Shown here in pieces: positions 1 through 12,627 of a stretch of DNA of 64,000 nucleotides. The number at the start of each line of letters is the position of its first letter. Within the stretch, counting starts at the first letter, position 1. The stretch lies in the NCBI RefSeq assembly GCF_040436345.1, contig NC_133235.1:22468660-22532659 (forward strand). The letters run 5' to 3'. The DNA comes from Pagrus major. Lineage: Eukaryota > Chordata > Actinopteri > Spariformes > Sparidae. Under the pieces are notes generated by a model. That model was not told where the DNA came from. It worked only from the letters and a program-made list of their open reading frames with translations, and searched no databases. Both the position numbers and the translations under genes were made by a program.

Positions 1-115
1 CTATGGAAGATTAATAATGTTCCAATGTCCTTTTAATGAAAGGGAAGGAAAATGAAAGATCCATTTGTTGTATGTGATCATAATGTTTCCCCTGTCTCTT
101 TTTGTGTCCTTGCAG

Positions 116-145
116 AACCACACGTTGACTCAGCACAGCAGCTAA
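116..145 (+). CDS. znf521: znf521, last coding exon (C-terminal end only)
   Basis: This is the terminal coding exon of a multi-zinc-finger transcription factor whose remainder lies left of the window. A pyrimidine-rich acceptor ends in tgcag at 115. The exon reads N-H-T-L-T-Q-H-S-S and then TAA at 143-145. I recall ZNF521/ZNF423 family proteins ending in a C2H2 finger whose last part is NHT(M)xQH plus one or two residues, and SSstop fits ZNF521 better than ZNF423. This is recall, not alignment. Position supports it: in human, ZNF521 is the neighbour of HRH4 and converges on it, and here this gene (+) converges on the H3/H4-type receptor (-). Other acceptor phases give unrelated tails. The nine codons alone would be weak evidence; with synteny the call is good. 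Confidence 0.8.
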   Translation, partial: NHTLTQHSS

Positions 146-1605
146 CATGGCAAAGATCAGTGCCGCGGCCGAGAACAAGGATCGCATGACGCGAAGAACA
201 ATGTCTGACCGCCAATTACTGCCGGTGCAGTTTCCCACTGACTGTCTTGCACTGAACTTTCGATTCAGTTACACCACATGGAATCATGCCACAGCAAGAA
301 AAAAGAAAAGCAAAGCAAAGAAAAATAAAAGAAAGAGGGGGAAAGAACATGAAACGAACCCTCTCCATTCTTTACTAACCATTATTTCAAAAATAAAGAA
401 AAAGCCAACTTGTTTGTACATAGAATTCTTCATGTGTTGCTTAACTACAGCTATATTGCAATCTTATACAGTATTTGCCAATGTACAGTTGAAAATGTTT
501 GTCCAAAAAAAGGAGAAGGGGGTAAAAAAAAAAAAAAGGTCAATAACATTGTCGAACAGACCAGATGGGACTCAACCAGTTGTGTAAAGGAGAAACAGGG
601 TGACACGGAGAGCATAGGAAGCTGTAGGAACCGGCAAGTGTTGTCAGGAGGACTCTTTTCATCAGCGCTACTCCTACCGCGCAGTATGTCACTCTGTCTC
701 CTGACATGGTCAATCATTACGGGGGTAGGAAAGCTTGATTCACCAGCATAGGCTGAGGTCTTGTCTGCGTGTCCGTCGTAATATGGCTGCCAGAGGACCA
801 GCTGAGAACGGCGGTGCGACTAATCTGCACTGCCTGCGCCGGAGTTCAGACGAGAGAAAAAAGGAAAGAAAAAAAAAACAACAGAGAGAACAGAAAAACA
901 GGACAGGATGCTGATATATGCAAACGCAGTGACACAGATTTGGAAAAGGCTAGTTCCTCTGGTTGGCTCGTGAACAGAGGCGTGAAGCTCCCATGTGGCT
1001 CTCAGAGCATGGGGAAATCTCCAGCCCACTGACTCAACCTGTACATTTCTGTTGTTAATGTTTACTGCTCGTTGAAGCCTGGAGATTACTGGAATTTTTA
1101 TTTTTTTTTTATTTTTATGTTTTGTTATCTCTACATATTTTTTCGCAGTGGGGGAGTTAATCCATTCGGATTTGGGGTCATGAAGACAGAACACAATTTC
1201 AGTCTGTCTTAGGGATATGCCCTAGTTACTAAACTCTGTCCATGGCTCTCCTGGAGAGTGCCCGAGTACTCCTCTTGTTGCTTCGCAGTGTCCCATTGCT
1301 GTCTGCTCAAGCTGGAAGCCACTGTGGCATCATACGAAACTTTAAACCATTCTGTTCTGTAAATGTTTTGCATTCAATGAACCTGAGATGCACTTTTGTA
1401 TAAAACTTTAATGTTTTGACCTTTTGATTGAGAATTGTTCGTACACAGTTTACAGGAAATCACCATCTCCTGCAGCAAAAGGACGGTTATCTCTGATGAT
1501 ATTAAAATGTATTGTACAAAATATGGAGTTCTGTATTTGGCAGACCTCGTTTTTTTGTGTTGCACATGTGATGGAAATATTAAAAACTGTATGAGGAAAT
1601 GGCTT
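146..1605 (+). other. znf521: znf521 3' UTR (probable extent)
   Basis: Sequence downstream of the TAA at 143-145 is AT-rich, with poly-A and poly-T runs (for example 524-537 and 1100-1110) and no supported coding frame. Candidate polyadenylation signals are ATTAAA at 1579-1584 and an earlier one near 1501. The end at about 1.6 kb is inferred from the downstream signal only. Open frames across 147-751 lack any family resemblance and run through A-rich stretches, so they are not called. Confidence 0.5.
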
Positions 1606-2525
1606 CATTGTCCCTTCATTATCTACCTAAAATACTTGTGTATCTGTGTGTAAGTGTGAACACAATTAGCCCATCAGACGAGACCTGTGACAGCATAAAC
1701 ACGATCATCATCAAAAGCTTACACTGCTTTTTTTCCCCCCCTTGTATCAAATTGCATCCTATTTTCCCCGCTCCCTCGTGGCTCTCGCTAACAAACATCT
1801 GAGCATCTTAAGGGAGGTCTGTGTTATTAATGACTCCATTACCCATCACCCTGTGCGGTCCCATTCTACACACCCTTGCGCTAGGTCTATTTAGGGAGCC
1901 TCCAGCGCTCCGGGAGACCGAGGCAAAGATTCTCCTGCCTTTGCCGGATGGGACAAAACCCTGCAAGAACATCTGTCTGTCCCAGCAAATGATTCATCAA
2001 TGGTGACACGCGAGCAGCATAACATTTGTTGAAGCTTTCAGTTTTGTTTTGAAAAGGATCAGCGCTGCAGCACATAGCCTTGTAACTAGGTTACACTGTG
2101 AGTAACAAATGAGCGTAAACTGATGCTTCATTTGAGATACACAGTAGATACTATCTTTCATTAAATGCTGTGTGTATAAAATAAAACCCGATAGCAGAAT
2201 AAATGTTGACAATATGCAAACAACAGATTATGTCGAAACTCTACGTTGCTTCATGTTGCAACGTTTCTCTTGCTTTAATTTTATTGGTTTATCTGACAGG
2301 GATGATACATGTTGGCATTGTTACATCTAGATAAAAATGCAACCGATGCAATGCATATACTGTATGACTTCTAGCTTTGGCTAATTTGCAGTTCTTTTCA
2401 GGTATATAAAACACATAATACAACACGCTAATACAGGCATTGACAATAAAACATTAAAACAGACATCAGACGAGACAAGCAGCCACTACAACCAACGATT
2501 GTGCAGTGATTTAGGTTCCATTTTT

Positions 2526-2800
2526 AATTTTATGTTGTGACAACGCTGTGCTTACGGTCTGATTAGGTTTAGGCAAAAACAACACTTGGTTAGGGTTAGG
2601 AAAACATCTTGTTTTGGCTTACCTGGTTGTGTCAGATTTAAAGCTCAATATTCATCTATGTTGCTACTATACATTTGTTCAGGTTCAATTTCAACCCTGT
2701 GCTTCTGGTCTGCTGAGGTTTAGGCACAAAAAACACTTGGTGAGGAAAACATCATGTTTTGGGTTAAAATAGCCGGCTTTAGTCGCCACAAAAACGACTG
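2526..2800. repeat. Teleost interspersed repeat, two adjacent copies
   Basis: Two diverged copies of the same block follow one another. Each has a stretch like CTGTGCTT-C/A-GGTCTG, then AGGTTTAGGCA, then ACACTTGGT and GGAAAACATC (about 2545-2630 and 2695-2770). I recognise the pattern as an abundant interspersed repeat in fish genomes but cannot name the family. A second internally repeated block (AAAATGTCCT...TTAAAAATAT at about 2992-3020 and 3047-3075) follows and may belong to the same insertion. The TTAGGGTTAGG inside it is not telomeric. Confidence 0.55.
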
Positions 2801-5800
2801 TAAATCTCCCCACAGAGTTGAACTGCGGTCATTTGCTTGGCAGCCATGTGGCTTGTACTAACACCACTATCATACCTTCCACCTACCGATGTGAAAGTCA
2901 GTTAATAAGCATATAATGTGAACATGATATGCCACGTTGGGTACAAATGTCAACCTTTGACTTGGACGTATCTGGGCTGAACACAGCGGGAAAATGTCCT
3001 GAAGTCTTGTTAAAAATATCTGGTTTTGTTGCCACTAACATGGCAAAAAATGTCCTAATATCTCATTAAAAATATGCAGTGGTTTCACGTTTACAATGTT
3101 GAATCGCTGTCTCGAATAATGCTCTCTCACTTGGCAGACGTCTCGGTCACCGCCATCTCCTCTTCCTCTTGACATGAACATCAGCTCATATACATATAAT
3201 CTTAACGTTATGTGACATGTAGAAATGTTATAATACGATGAATTTAATGCATCAATGGTTTGCAGAAACGTAAAATGCCGACATTTTATTTTTGCGACTG
3301 GGCTGATAAGATAAAACAAACTTAACCATACATTGTTTGCATGATTAAACATAATTAAGAATACTAAGGGAAGCACAATATTAGTCCTGTATATACTGTT
3401 TTGATCCATTATGTGTAAGTGTATAATATAGATGGATCACATACAGCATTTTATAGTACATCCGTGCAGTCGGGGTTACTATGGTTTCTATTATTGGATT
3501 TTCTTATTCAAATCAAATGTGCATGTTGTCTCTGTCATCTGTTAGCTTGTATTACATTACTATGACAACAATCAGATGAGGGATGGACAAGATTTCCACA
3601 ATAGAGACACAGCCCCTCATCCAAGTCAGAGATGGTACGGCCCAACATTAACTGTCATACTGAATGCAAGCTGGGCATCCATTAAACAACTTTGCTAGCA
3701 TCTCCCTGTGCCAGGCACTTTTAATAAGCTTCAAGGGCATTTGAACGGGTCCAGAACTTTGCTTTGCCAGAGATGGACTGGCCCACATCATCCATTACAT
3801 TAAATTGGGTGGCGGCCTCCAGCTCATATTTATGATTTAATTAAATTCACTTGTGAGGCGTATCAGAAGCAATGCGGCCTCCCTTTTAACGCCAGCCTAA
3901 GCAGCAAAACACACACACACACACACGCATGCATGCAGCTACACACACTAATGCATACACAAGCGCTGCGTTTCTGACACTCGCCCAAGTGTGAGACTTT
4001 GTGGGCGCTTTGGCAGGAGCATTCTCGTGGGTTCATTTAAAGCAATATAATTACACAGCCCCCAAGTATTCTTCCATCAGAAAGCGGCAGAATGGATGGC
4101 TTGTTCAGAGATAACTTAGCCTGGCCGATCCTCCACGGTGTCGTCGCCTGAACATAACCTCCATGCAAGTGGCACTCGATGCTGCTAAGAGCCTGGCCAG
4201 TCCTTAGTGGAACTGGGCAGTCGGGCCAGATGTTTGGGAGTAGCTGAAATGCCATTGTTCTTGCCCAGGATGTGTGTGAAATGGCATTTTGTTTTTGTTT
4301 TTTTCATTTGACAGGCTAATACTCATAGCCCTCCGGAGGGAAAGAGGCAAGCTGTGTTAAGACTTTATTAAAGAATTATGAGATCCTACTGAATCTGCGC
4401 AGTGCATGTTGCAATCCGGGAAGCCAAAAATGTGCCACTTTATCCGATACGAACAACCTGCACGAATGTAAGTATGCATTCAGCGGTTGTCCCTTGTGTT
4501 CCGGTGTCCTTGCTATAACTCTTCTTTGGTTCAAAATTTAGTTTGGTGAAAACTCCACATTGTTAGGCTGCGCATTCCTCCCACTGAAGGAGACCTCAGA
4601 GACCTCTTATGGCATTCAATATGTGCGCCCAAGCGTGAGATCCAGATCCATTTGGCCGGGAGATCCGCTGGGAGTGTCTGGGGTAACCCAATCTCTCACA
4701 CCGGCACTCTCCACATCCAGAGAGCCATCTTTTCACTTCAGAACTGTGTCAGCAAAATGGACGCCTCAGCCCTACCACTGTGTTTATGGATGGAGCACAA
4801 GGGCATTTGCTATTGTCTTTTATGTACGTGCCGTGTTATTTTGTGTACAGCCTGTTTCTGTGTCTTTGGAATATAATTGTAGGAATGAGAATAACAGTTT
4901 AAAAAAGACAGTTGTGGAATCCCAAACTGTCCTCCTCGGAGTAAAGTTACTTCTGCAAATGTATCAGACAGTTCTCAGATAATAATTAGAGAAGGGGCCT
5001 GGTGCTGTGAATATCACCTTCAGAGAATACTCACCCTTCAAAGAAAATGTAAACAAATTGTATTTTAAAATAAAACACTCATTCACTGTTGTTATTTGAA
5101 GGGAAGATGCATTTTTCATCCCTCCGTCCTTTTCATTGTCTCAGGGGACTTGAGCCCATCCCCGCCAGCACACATCGGGCACGAAGCAGGGTACACCCTG
5201 GAAAAAGTCGCCAGTCTATCACCGAGCTAACACACACATAGACAAACAAACACACTCTTCACACTCTTCCCTCCACTGTAGCCCCTCCTAATGATCCCCC
5301 CTGTCTCCTGAACTGGGAGAGCTGAAGGTGAGTATCCCCCTCCAGTCATCTCCCTCTGCCTCACCCAGGCAAACACTTGAAATAGACAAGGCACTAGATT
5401 CTTTTTTATTTTGGGGTATGAGATGGGGGAGGATTTTCAAAAATGTATTAAACGCAAAGCAATAAAATATAGACCAGGTGGGGTCAAATTCACTGCAACT
5501 CTCCAGGCTCTTGCAGCCAGTGTGGCCAGTGTGATGATATGAGGACAAGGAGAGAGTCTTAACAAGAGGAGGAGAGGAGAGGGAAGGAAAGTATCAATAA
5601 TGCAGAGTACACCGTATACAGCTGACAGTAAAAATGGAAAACACACAGCCTGAGAGAGAGGAGGGCACACCGAATTTCTGGGCTGAGTCCCCTGTATCTA
5701 AGTGGCAGAACATGAATTCATTGGTTAAATGATTTGAGTTCATTGTGGCGGCTGAAGCCAGTTCAAACGTTCCAGTGCTGTGGGTGTGCGTGACCAAATG

Positions 5801-8800
5801 TGCGGAAAAGTTAACACAGATTTCTGGTGCGTTCGGTGTCTTTAGCCATGTTTTATAATGAGCAGGGAGCTCTGTATATGTACATGTGTGATGATGTGAT
5901 GTGAAATCCTCTTTGCTCACTGACATCTGCCATGTGTTTATTTAATGAACCCGTGGCAGATCAACTCTGATGAGGAAAATGTGGAGAAGGAGGCCAACAG
6001 ACGAGCTTCCTTTTTGATTTTATTTTTGTTAATGTTGAATCTATTTATTTTCCGGGATGTCACTTAAACACACATCGTCTTTTTCACATTCATTTTCTCT
6101 TATTGGTGATGAACTAAAAAGATGCTCCATAATGGAGACCCCTGGGAGAACAAGGTCTTCATTCTCCCATTCTGTCTCCCATCTCTTTCCCTTTCTCTTA
6201 ATTCTATCCCTTTTTTTTACAAATTTTAAGAGCTCTTGCTCCTCTGTCGCCCCTCCTCTCCCCCTTGCATCTCTTGTATTGTAAACAGCTCACAAAAGCA
6301 TGACAAGGTCTCTGCTCATGTTCCCCCTGCCTCCCTCTCTGTTCTCCCAGCTATTTGTTATTGTCTCCTCGCTATCGTGTGTGTTTGTCTCTATCACGCG
6401 TTCTTTATTCTGTTTTTCCTCTGCGTCAGAAAAGCAAAAGTTAATTAAATATGGAACGAGATGGAGCAGCATCTCTTTAAACCATCATGTCATTAAAATG
6501 GCATCCCTGGGAGATCAGCTTAAAAGGAGTCGGAGAACAATGTCTTCTCCGTCAGATATTTATGGGCCTGGTTATGTAAACATGCTCCCTTTATTCTCTA
6601 TGTATATTTCATGTAATTATCACTTTTTGTAGCGCTTCCCCCCTGAGATTCGTAGAGGCAAGAAGTTACTAGGGGAATGTCATTAGAAGAGACTATTGTT
6701 ACAGCACTGCTATGATACTGCACCAGGAAAAAGGCAACATTCCCGTCCTGGTGAAACCTTTTATCTATATTTGACTTCATCATATAAAAATCATCAGTGT
6801 CTTGTAACAGTGTTTCTGCAGCTCACACTAAAACTCGTGGCCCTTTCTCCGCAGCTGCCCATCTTTATTAAAACCAAGAAACACACTGACGAAAGCATTC
6901 AACAGTATTTCTTCCCACCAGGAAATTCACATTGATGATTATTTACAGGTTTGCAAAAAAAATCACACTCAGGCCCATCCACGTATCCATCTGTTAGGAA
7001 AGCTGAAGATCTGGAGTGAACTGGATTCCTTCAGCACCAGAGGCCAGCGACTGATGCTTGAAGGCCTGGGTGCCAGCTGACGGAAGACGCTAATTAAGAG
7101 GGCTGGGGAGCCGGTGGGGTGCCTTATGAAACAGGGGCACCTGGGTTTCACAAGAGGGGGCCGGGTATCCATCGCATCTCATCTGTGTTGCACAGAGGAA
7201 GACTAAAGTCCGCTCCGGCACTCCGCCGCTGCGCCACGTAGCACTCCTTCGCTGGAGTGTGGTGTCAAAAAAGCCCTCCTCCCCCAGTGTGTGCCCTCTC
7301 ATTGCTTGTTTGCCATCACAGAGGGAGATGTTATTGCATGGCATGATGAAATTGTATATGTCAAGGTGCATTTCATTCAAATGTGCAAAAAGAAATAGCT
7401 GTGTATGAACACAAATGCACATATATTAATGTACACACACTCACACTCAAGCAGGATCTGGGCTCCCACATGCATAACTTAATGTCCCTCTCCTTTCTTT
7501 TGTTCCTCGAGTCTTCTTTGCTGCGGGGTCAAAATGTCTCCAAGTAATCTAACTAGCTCCGACTTAAGGGACAATATAAGGTCTGCCATGAGTTCTGTCA
7601 TTACTGTTTTACCCACCACAGGCGGATACGGCTCTCGACCACCACTGAACCTGCCATATTGCTATCCAACCTGACCCCACAGATGCAGTAAACCTAAGTG
7701 AACCACAGTTTCAGAAAGTCGACAGCAATAACCACTGCAGAATTGCTTTTAATCAACGTCTGAAATGAGGGTGACTTGAAGCGTCGCCCCATGCTGATTA
7801 AATGTAATTGTTTAATTGCCAAGTGCTGGGAACCCATCCTAAGAGGATTCCAATGGAATTATTTAATCTCTAGTCAGGAAGTACACTGCAGGAAAAAGGC
7901 AGAGGGAAAAACGGAAGAGCGGAAAAGGCAAAAAATCAAGCAGAAATAGTCTGTTATTTTTTTCTTTTGGAGTATGTCCCTCATGAAATATTAACTCTGG
8001 TTTACATTTAGTTAGCTGAGAAAGTGAACAGCCTGCACAGGGACGAAAATGTACTAAGTGATGCTACAACTTCAGAAGAGGTCACAGTTTTGACCTGTAT
8101 CTGCAGACTAAAGTGGTTTGGTCTCGTCTGTCGGCTCACTTGTATATTCCAGCTTAACTTTAGGCTATTAGTGTAGCATATTGGTCATTGGCTTGTTCTA
8201 AATCCCACCGTCCTCTGTGTTTTCCCTCAAGCCAAACATTACAGTGGCTTCATTCCACATCCGTCCCCTTTTATTTATCTATTGCGCTGACCAGAGGTGT
8301 TACACAGTTTGAAAACAGGATATTTCAGCATTAAGTCATCCTAACAAAGTGCTAAAGGGGAGAGAGTTTAACTATTCAGAGACTCTCATGGGGGAGTTAT
8401 ATGGGCCCTCTCCCCCCGCAGATCACTGACTGACTCTGTGCTAATGGGGCTCTATAAACTTAAGGGGCACAGGTGTACTCAATTTGGGGTCACAGCTTTT
8501 AGATACATTGCTTGAGGTCACAGACATCCAAACCTCCCATAAACACGATCACTTATACACACTGAATAGGATTAAAAGGACACACATACACCTTTGCATG
8601 AGCATATAATTAAAATCCCTCATCTGTATTTTTCATGTTACGACCAATTTACGCTGGCATGATCCCCAGAACAGCCTCAGTCCGGTTTGGCACACATGCC
8701 ATGACATTTTAATATATCAACAAAATCAATAGCAGTAGTCCCCCTCGTATAACTGCACACAGTGCAAGCGCTCCTCGCAGTGATACGGCTCTTGCTGTCA

Positions 8801-10196
8801 CATTCAGATACACAGGGAGTAAACCCAGGCTCGCCATTCTGCTGATAAATGCAGTTCTGTCACCCCCAGGGAAATGTGCCTGCATCCCTCTGGTCAGACG
8901 TGTGCTTCTGTTCCCCCTCCACCACACCACGGGCGGAGAGGGAGCAGAGGGGGGGTTTAGCACAGGCCTGTTCCCTGCAGCTGTGCCCTTATTCCCAGCA
9001 CCTGACCAGAGGCCCAGATGTGCACACGGGCAACAGCAACAATTTGAGCAATGTAAGTCCCCTGTGGGACCCAGGCACCTGCAAACGTAACCCCGCTATC
9101 CAACATGATGGCGTAATTACAGGTCTAATAAGTCTACATCTGGAAAGAACTCATTTAATCGATCAAATCAAACCTACCCAGACTGGGGAACAATACAAAA
9201 ATGGTATTGCACGCTCAGCATTTCATCTGCACATCAAACAAAAGCCACTCTGCACTTGGCACTGACCCAATTAGCCATCAGGTAGCGACTACATCACACA
9301 ATGCTGCCACTTAAAATGCATCAGATAGCTTAATCTATTTATTTATATTGTGCATAAAGATCCTCAGCAGGTAACAGAGATGTGTTTATTTTTGGAAAAA
9401 CTTAAATAACCAAATAGATGATTATTTATTTTTTAGTTATAATACGGTAACTTTCTGTTGAGCCAGGAGAACATGAGCTACGACATTAATATTTAAGTAA
9501 CACAAACAATTGCCAAGTATATATAGCAAAACAGCATTTAAAACATTTGCTTAAGCATATGACATACTGTAACTGTCCGAGTTTTGCAATTACAAGTGAA
9601 CCAATGTAGCAGTCAAAGGTCTCACTGTGAGAGCACCATCCAGTTTTATAGATCAATGATTATCAGGTTACATTGCTCTGCTACAATCTGAATCAATCAG
9701 GGTCCTAGTGCGAAAAAAATACACACATTTAAACACAAATGATGAAGTCAAACATTTAATGGAAACCGTGGCCAGTCTCAAACACTGTCTTCCCTCTATG
9801 ATGAACTGGAGCTTAATGCTCAAGCACTGCACACACAGGAAGCTGTGAAGGTTAATGGTGACATCTAGTGGCGCAGAAGTATACATACACCTGCTGATCG
9901 CAGTCAAATTATATTTCGGCATTGTTTGTAAACAGATTACTTCTCTCTGTCTCTTACATGAGGAAGAAGAAGAAGAGTGTTTGTGGTACTGCTGTCGAGG
10001 GCTTTAGTGGCAATAATCACTCACATGTAATAACAGTCAAGAAATAAAAATGTTTACTTTTGGTTGTGTTACAGTACACAAGCCATTTGTCTTTTAATGA
10101 GGATTGTGCAGTAAATGTGCTCACTGTGTGGAGATATTGTTGTTTTACTTCCTCCACGTTCGTGTCCTTTATTCTAATTCTGTCCCTTATTACCTC

Positions 10197-10520
10197 CACT
10201 AAAGAGTTTGTTGGTTGTTTTGTTTGTCAACAGGATTGCACAAAAACTACAGAAGCAAGAACAGATCCCATTATCTTTGGTGTGGATCCAGATACCGGGA
10301 CTGATCCATTTTCTTTTCTTTTTTTACTTTCTTTAACATTGTGCTGTAGGGTGTTTTCATTAATGGATGGATTTTGATGAAAAATATCTGGCATATTTAA
10401 ATGGCTGGTATTTCTGAGTGAGTACAATTTGTTGTGGATCCAAACAAAAATCTGGATATAGCGTATCTAAAAAGGGACTGTTTGGCCTCGGCGGAGGTAC
10501 ACTCTCTATCGAGTTCCATT
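10197..10520 (+). repeat. Interspersed repeat copy 1 (GTTTGTCAACAGGATT family)
   Basis: Contains the hallmark GTTTGTCAACAGGATTGCAC followed by AAAAACTAC, then a GATCCA-rich middle, TTTACTTTCTTTAACATTG, and an ending with GGCGGAGGTA. This is the plus-sense pattern of a very abundant fish repeat (..GCCAAGGAGGT..GTCAACAGGATTACACAAAAACTACTG..). The order of the same blocks is repeated in copy 2 immediately downstream and in inverted form near 25.2 kb. Confidence 0.65.
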
Positions 10521-10589
10521 CTAGTAATTTTATCTGCCTTGTCTGGTTATTATCTTTTGAAAAGTATGTAAAATTTTTAGAAAAAGTGC

Positions 10590-10590
<1 letters not shown>

Positions 10591-10626
<36 letters not shown>
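10591..10626. repeat. (ATT)n microsatellite
   Basis: Twelve consecutive ATT units, directly abutting the start of repeat copy 2. Confidence 0.9.
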
Positions 10627-10629
<3 letters not shown>

Positions 10630-10905
10630 TCTGCCAAGGAGGTCATGTTCTCACCCATGTCTGTTTGTTGGTTGGTTTGTCAACAGGATTACACAAAAAC
10701 TACTGAACAGATTTCCACGAAACTTGGATGGAGGATGGATCTTGGCCCAAATCAGACACTATTGACTTTTGTTCCGCATCAAGATAAAGGGACGGATCCA
10801 GGGATTTTTTCTTACTTTCTTTAACATTGCAACTTTTCGTTCATTTCTCAGGGAATAACACATGGATCTTGATTTAAAAAAAAAAATCAATTAGTGAGTA
10901 CCAAT
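10627..10905 (+). repeat. Interspersed repeat copy 2 (same family as 10197-10520)
   Basis: Begins ACCTCTGCCAAGGAGGTCAT and continues with GTTTGTCAACAGGATTACAC, AAAAACTACTGAACAG, TTTCCACGAAACTTGGATGG and TTTAACATTGC, the fuller 5' version of the block order seen in copy 1. The two copies sit head-to-tail with the ATT run between them, which suggests a tandem insertion or that the element tends to insert beside its own copies. Confidence 0.7.
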
Positions 10906-11584
10906 GGGGACCGTTAGGCTTTAGGTTTTGCGCTTACTGACTGCCATTTTATTAGTCATTATTATTATTTTCATATATGTATCCCACAACTGATTTATTG
11001 TAAAACAATATCCCCCCAAAAGAGAGAAAAGAAAATGTTCAGCTCGGTTATCACACATCCTTTTTCATACATTTATGCTTAATGGCACTTTATGTTTTTA
11101 TCACTGTGCTTCTGCATTATTAAGAGTAGGCTAAACTCTCTAACAGCAGAGGGTGACAGTGATCTGTTTTACTTCAGCTGAACCTGGGAAGTCACAGTGA
11201 GGGCAATACTTATCTTTTTATGATTATTATCATGCATCCCATAAAGAACAAGACATGAACAGCAACATGAACGATGAATTGCCTTCTATCCTGTTTGGTA
11301 TACATTCAATTCTAATATAAAATCTAGTTGTGTTTCATTATCTACAGTCTGTCTATTACATAACTTACAAAAGTTTAACAATGCATGTGACAAAGAATGA
11401 GGCCGTGAGTCGAGGGAATGCATTTCCTGACCTTTTGTCTAAAGATACTTACAGTACATGAGCCACAGCTGGCAGGTCTCATTATTTCATTGTCTGCATT
11501 GTATTTCACTCTTTTCTGCCAATGTTTTTCTCTCCCAACACAACAATGGTAAACTTGTCCAGTTCTTATAGCATGTGATTCTGT

Positions 11585-11590
11585 TTTATT
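11585..11590 (-). terminator. Candidate polyadenylation signal for the histamine receptor gene
   Basis: AATAAA on the - strand (TTTATT on +), about 285 bases beyond the receptor stop codon. Nothing else was used to place the transcript end. Confidence 0.45.
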
Positions 11591-11874
11591 AATCTTCATA
11601 ATATTTTTGTTGGTATATTCAGATTTTTTTCAAGACAGCTTGCTTTAGATGTGAACACAGTGAAGTGATTAACATTGCATTACGTTATACTTCACAGAAC
11701 CAATCTTATACATCCAAACACTGGAAAGCACAATTGAAAACTATTAATTATGGTCTATATGACAAACTGTGGTGCACACAGTTTCATCTTGTGAAACTGT
11801 GGAATATATGGGCTACATATGAATATTTCCATCCATAGTTTTGGCACACTGTTCACCCCCTATCCATTCACTCC

Positions 11875-12627
11875 TCACTGGCCAGGACGAAGCACAGATG
11901 ACGGGGGAGTCGTATGTCGCCGTGGGCAGAGAATCTTGCTAAAGGCCCGGCGAAAGCTACTGTGGCAAAGTGGGTACAGGAATGGGTTAATAGCAGAGTT
12001 GAGCCACAGGAGCCAGAAGGTGACCTCGTACCAGTGATGCTGGATGCACCGCCCTCTGCAGGCAGCACGGATGATCATCAGTAGGGTGTACGGTGCCCAG
12101 CAGATGGCAAACACACACACTATGATGGCCAGGGACTTAGCAATTTTCTTATCCCTGGACAGACGGCTAGGCTGGGCAGCCCTGCTGGTTGAGGGATCTA
12201 GTTTACTCAAACTGGGAGAGGAGGTCTGGGAGTGGATAGAGCCTCTTACAGCCAGTTTCGTCCCTAACCCCCAGTTGTGGGACAGGGGGATACCTTCCCC
12301 CTGGGCAGAGGCAGGTTCGTTCAGCTGAAGGTGGAGCTGGGCCTCCCTGCTGTGGAGCCTCCTCCTGCGTATGCTGAGGTAAATGCTGAGGTTGAAGAAA
12401 GCCACCGAGATGAAAGGAGAGAAAAACTCCAGCATGGAGGCACTCAGCAGGAAGTACCAAGAGTAATAGAACTCCGCGAAGCACTCATCCTTTGGCACGC
12501 GGCTCCTGCCCATCGCCAGCTCCCAGAATATGATCGCCGGGCCATACAGGACAAAGGCCAGCACCCAGACAGCAATCATCTTGATTATGGCTTGATGAGT
12601 CATGCTCTGTCTGGCACGGTAACTTAC
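11875..12627 (-). CDS. hrh3: Histamine receptor exon 3 (TM4-TM7 and tail)
   Basis: 250 codons plus stop. Carries TM4, ECL2 cysteine C187, TM5 with E205, a third intracellular loop of roughly 65-70 residues rich in Ser/Pro (residues about 226-292), TM6 with CWAPY, TM7 with NPFLY, helix 8 with FRRAFSKILCP, and a short tail. The reading frame is open upstream of the acceptor, so the splice site at 12627 (attgcag|GTAAGTTAC) and homology set the exon start. Confidence 0.95.
   Translation of the reverse strand, partial: VSYRARQSMTHQAIIKMIAVWVLAFVLYGPAIIFWELAMGRSRVPKDECFAEFYYSWYFLLSASMLEFFSPFISVAFFNLSIYLSIRRRRLHSREAQLHLQLNEPASAQGEGIPLSHNWGLGTKLAVRGSIHSQTSSPSLSKLDPSTSRAAQPSRLSRDKKIAKSLAIIVCVFAICWAPYTLLMIIRAACRGRCIQHHWYEVTFWLLWLNSAINPFLYPLCHSSFRRAFSKILCPRRHTTPPSSVLRPGQ

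Larger units (their letters stand above)
1606..11580. other. znf521-hrh intergenic region, no gene seen
   Basis: Roughly 10 kb between two convergent 3' ends. It holds repeat copies near 2.5-3.1 kb and 10.2-10.9 kb (listed separately), a short CA run at about 3909-3926, and several AT-rich blocks with long homeobox-like TAATTA/ATTAAAT stretches (about 3.7-3.9 kb and 6.42-6.62 kb) that look like candidate conserved noncoding elements. Open frames of about 140 codons at 4560-4982 and 8849-9265 resemble no family I know and have no splice or codon support. Confidence 0.6.

Noticed and set aside
147..751. Overlapping open frames of 146 and 113 codons after the znf521 stop
   Set aside because: They run through A-rich and Lys-rich low complexity, start after a recognised terminal stop codon and look like no family; treated as 3' UTR.
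2590..2600. TTAGGGTTAGG, telomere-like
   Set aside because: Only two units inside a dispersed repeat; the same block recurs 130 bp downstream without it.
4560..4982. 140-codon open frame in the intergenic region
   Set aside because: No domain, no splice context, no homology recognised; an overlapping second frame is equally open, as expected by chance.
8849..9265. 138-codon open frame
   Set aside because: Composition is not protein-like and no flanking promoter or splice signals support it.
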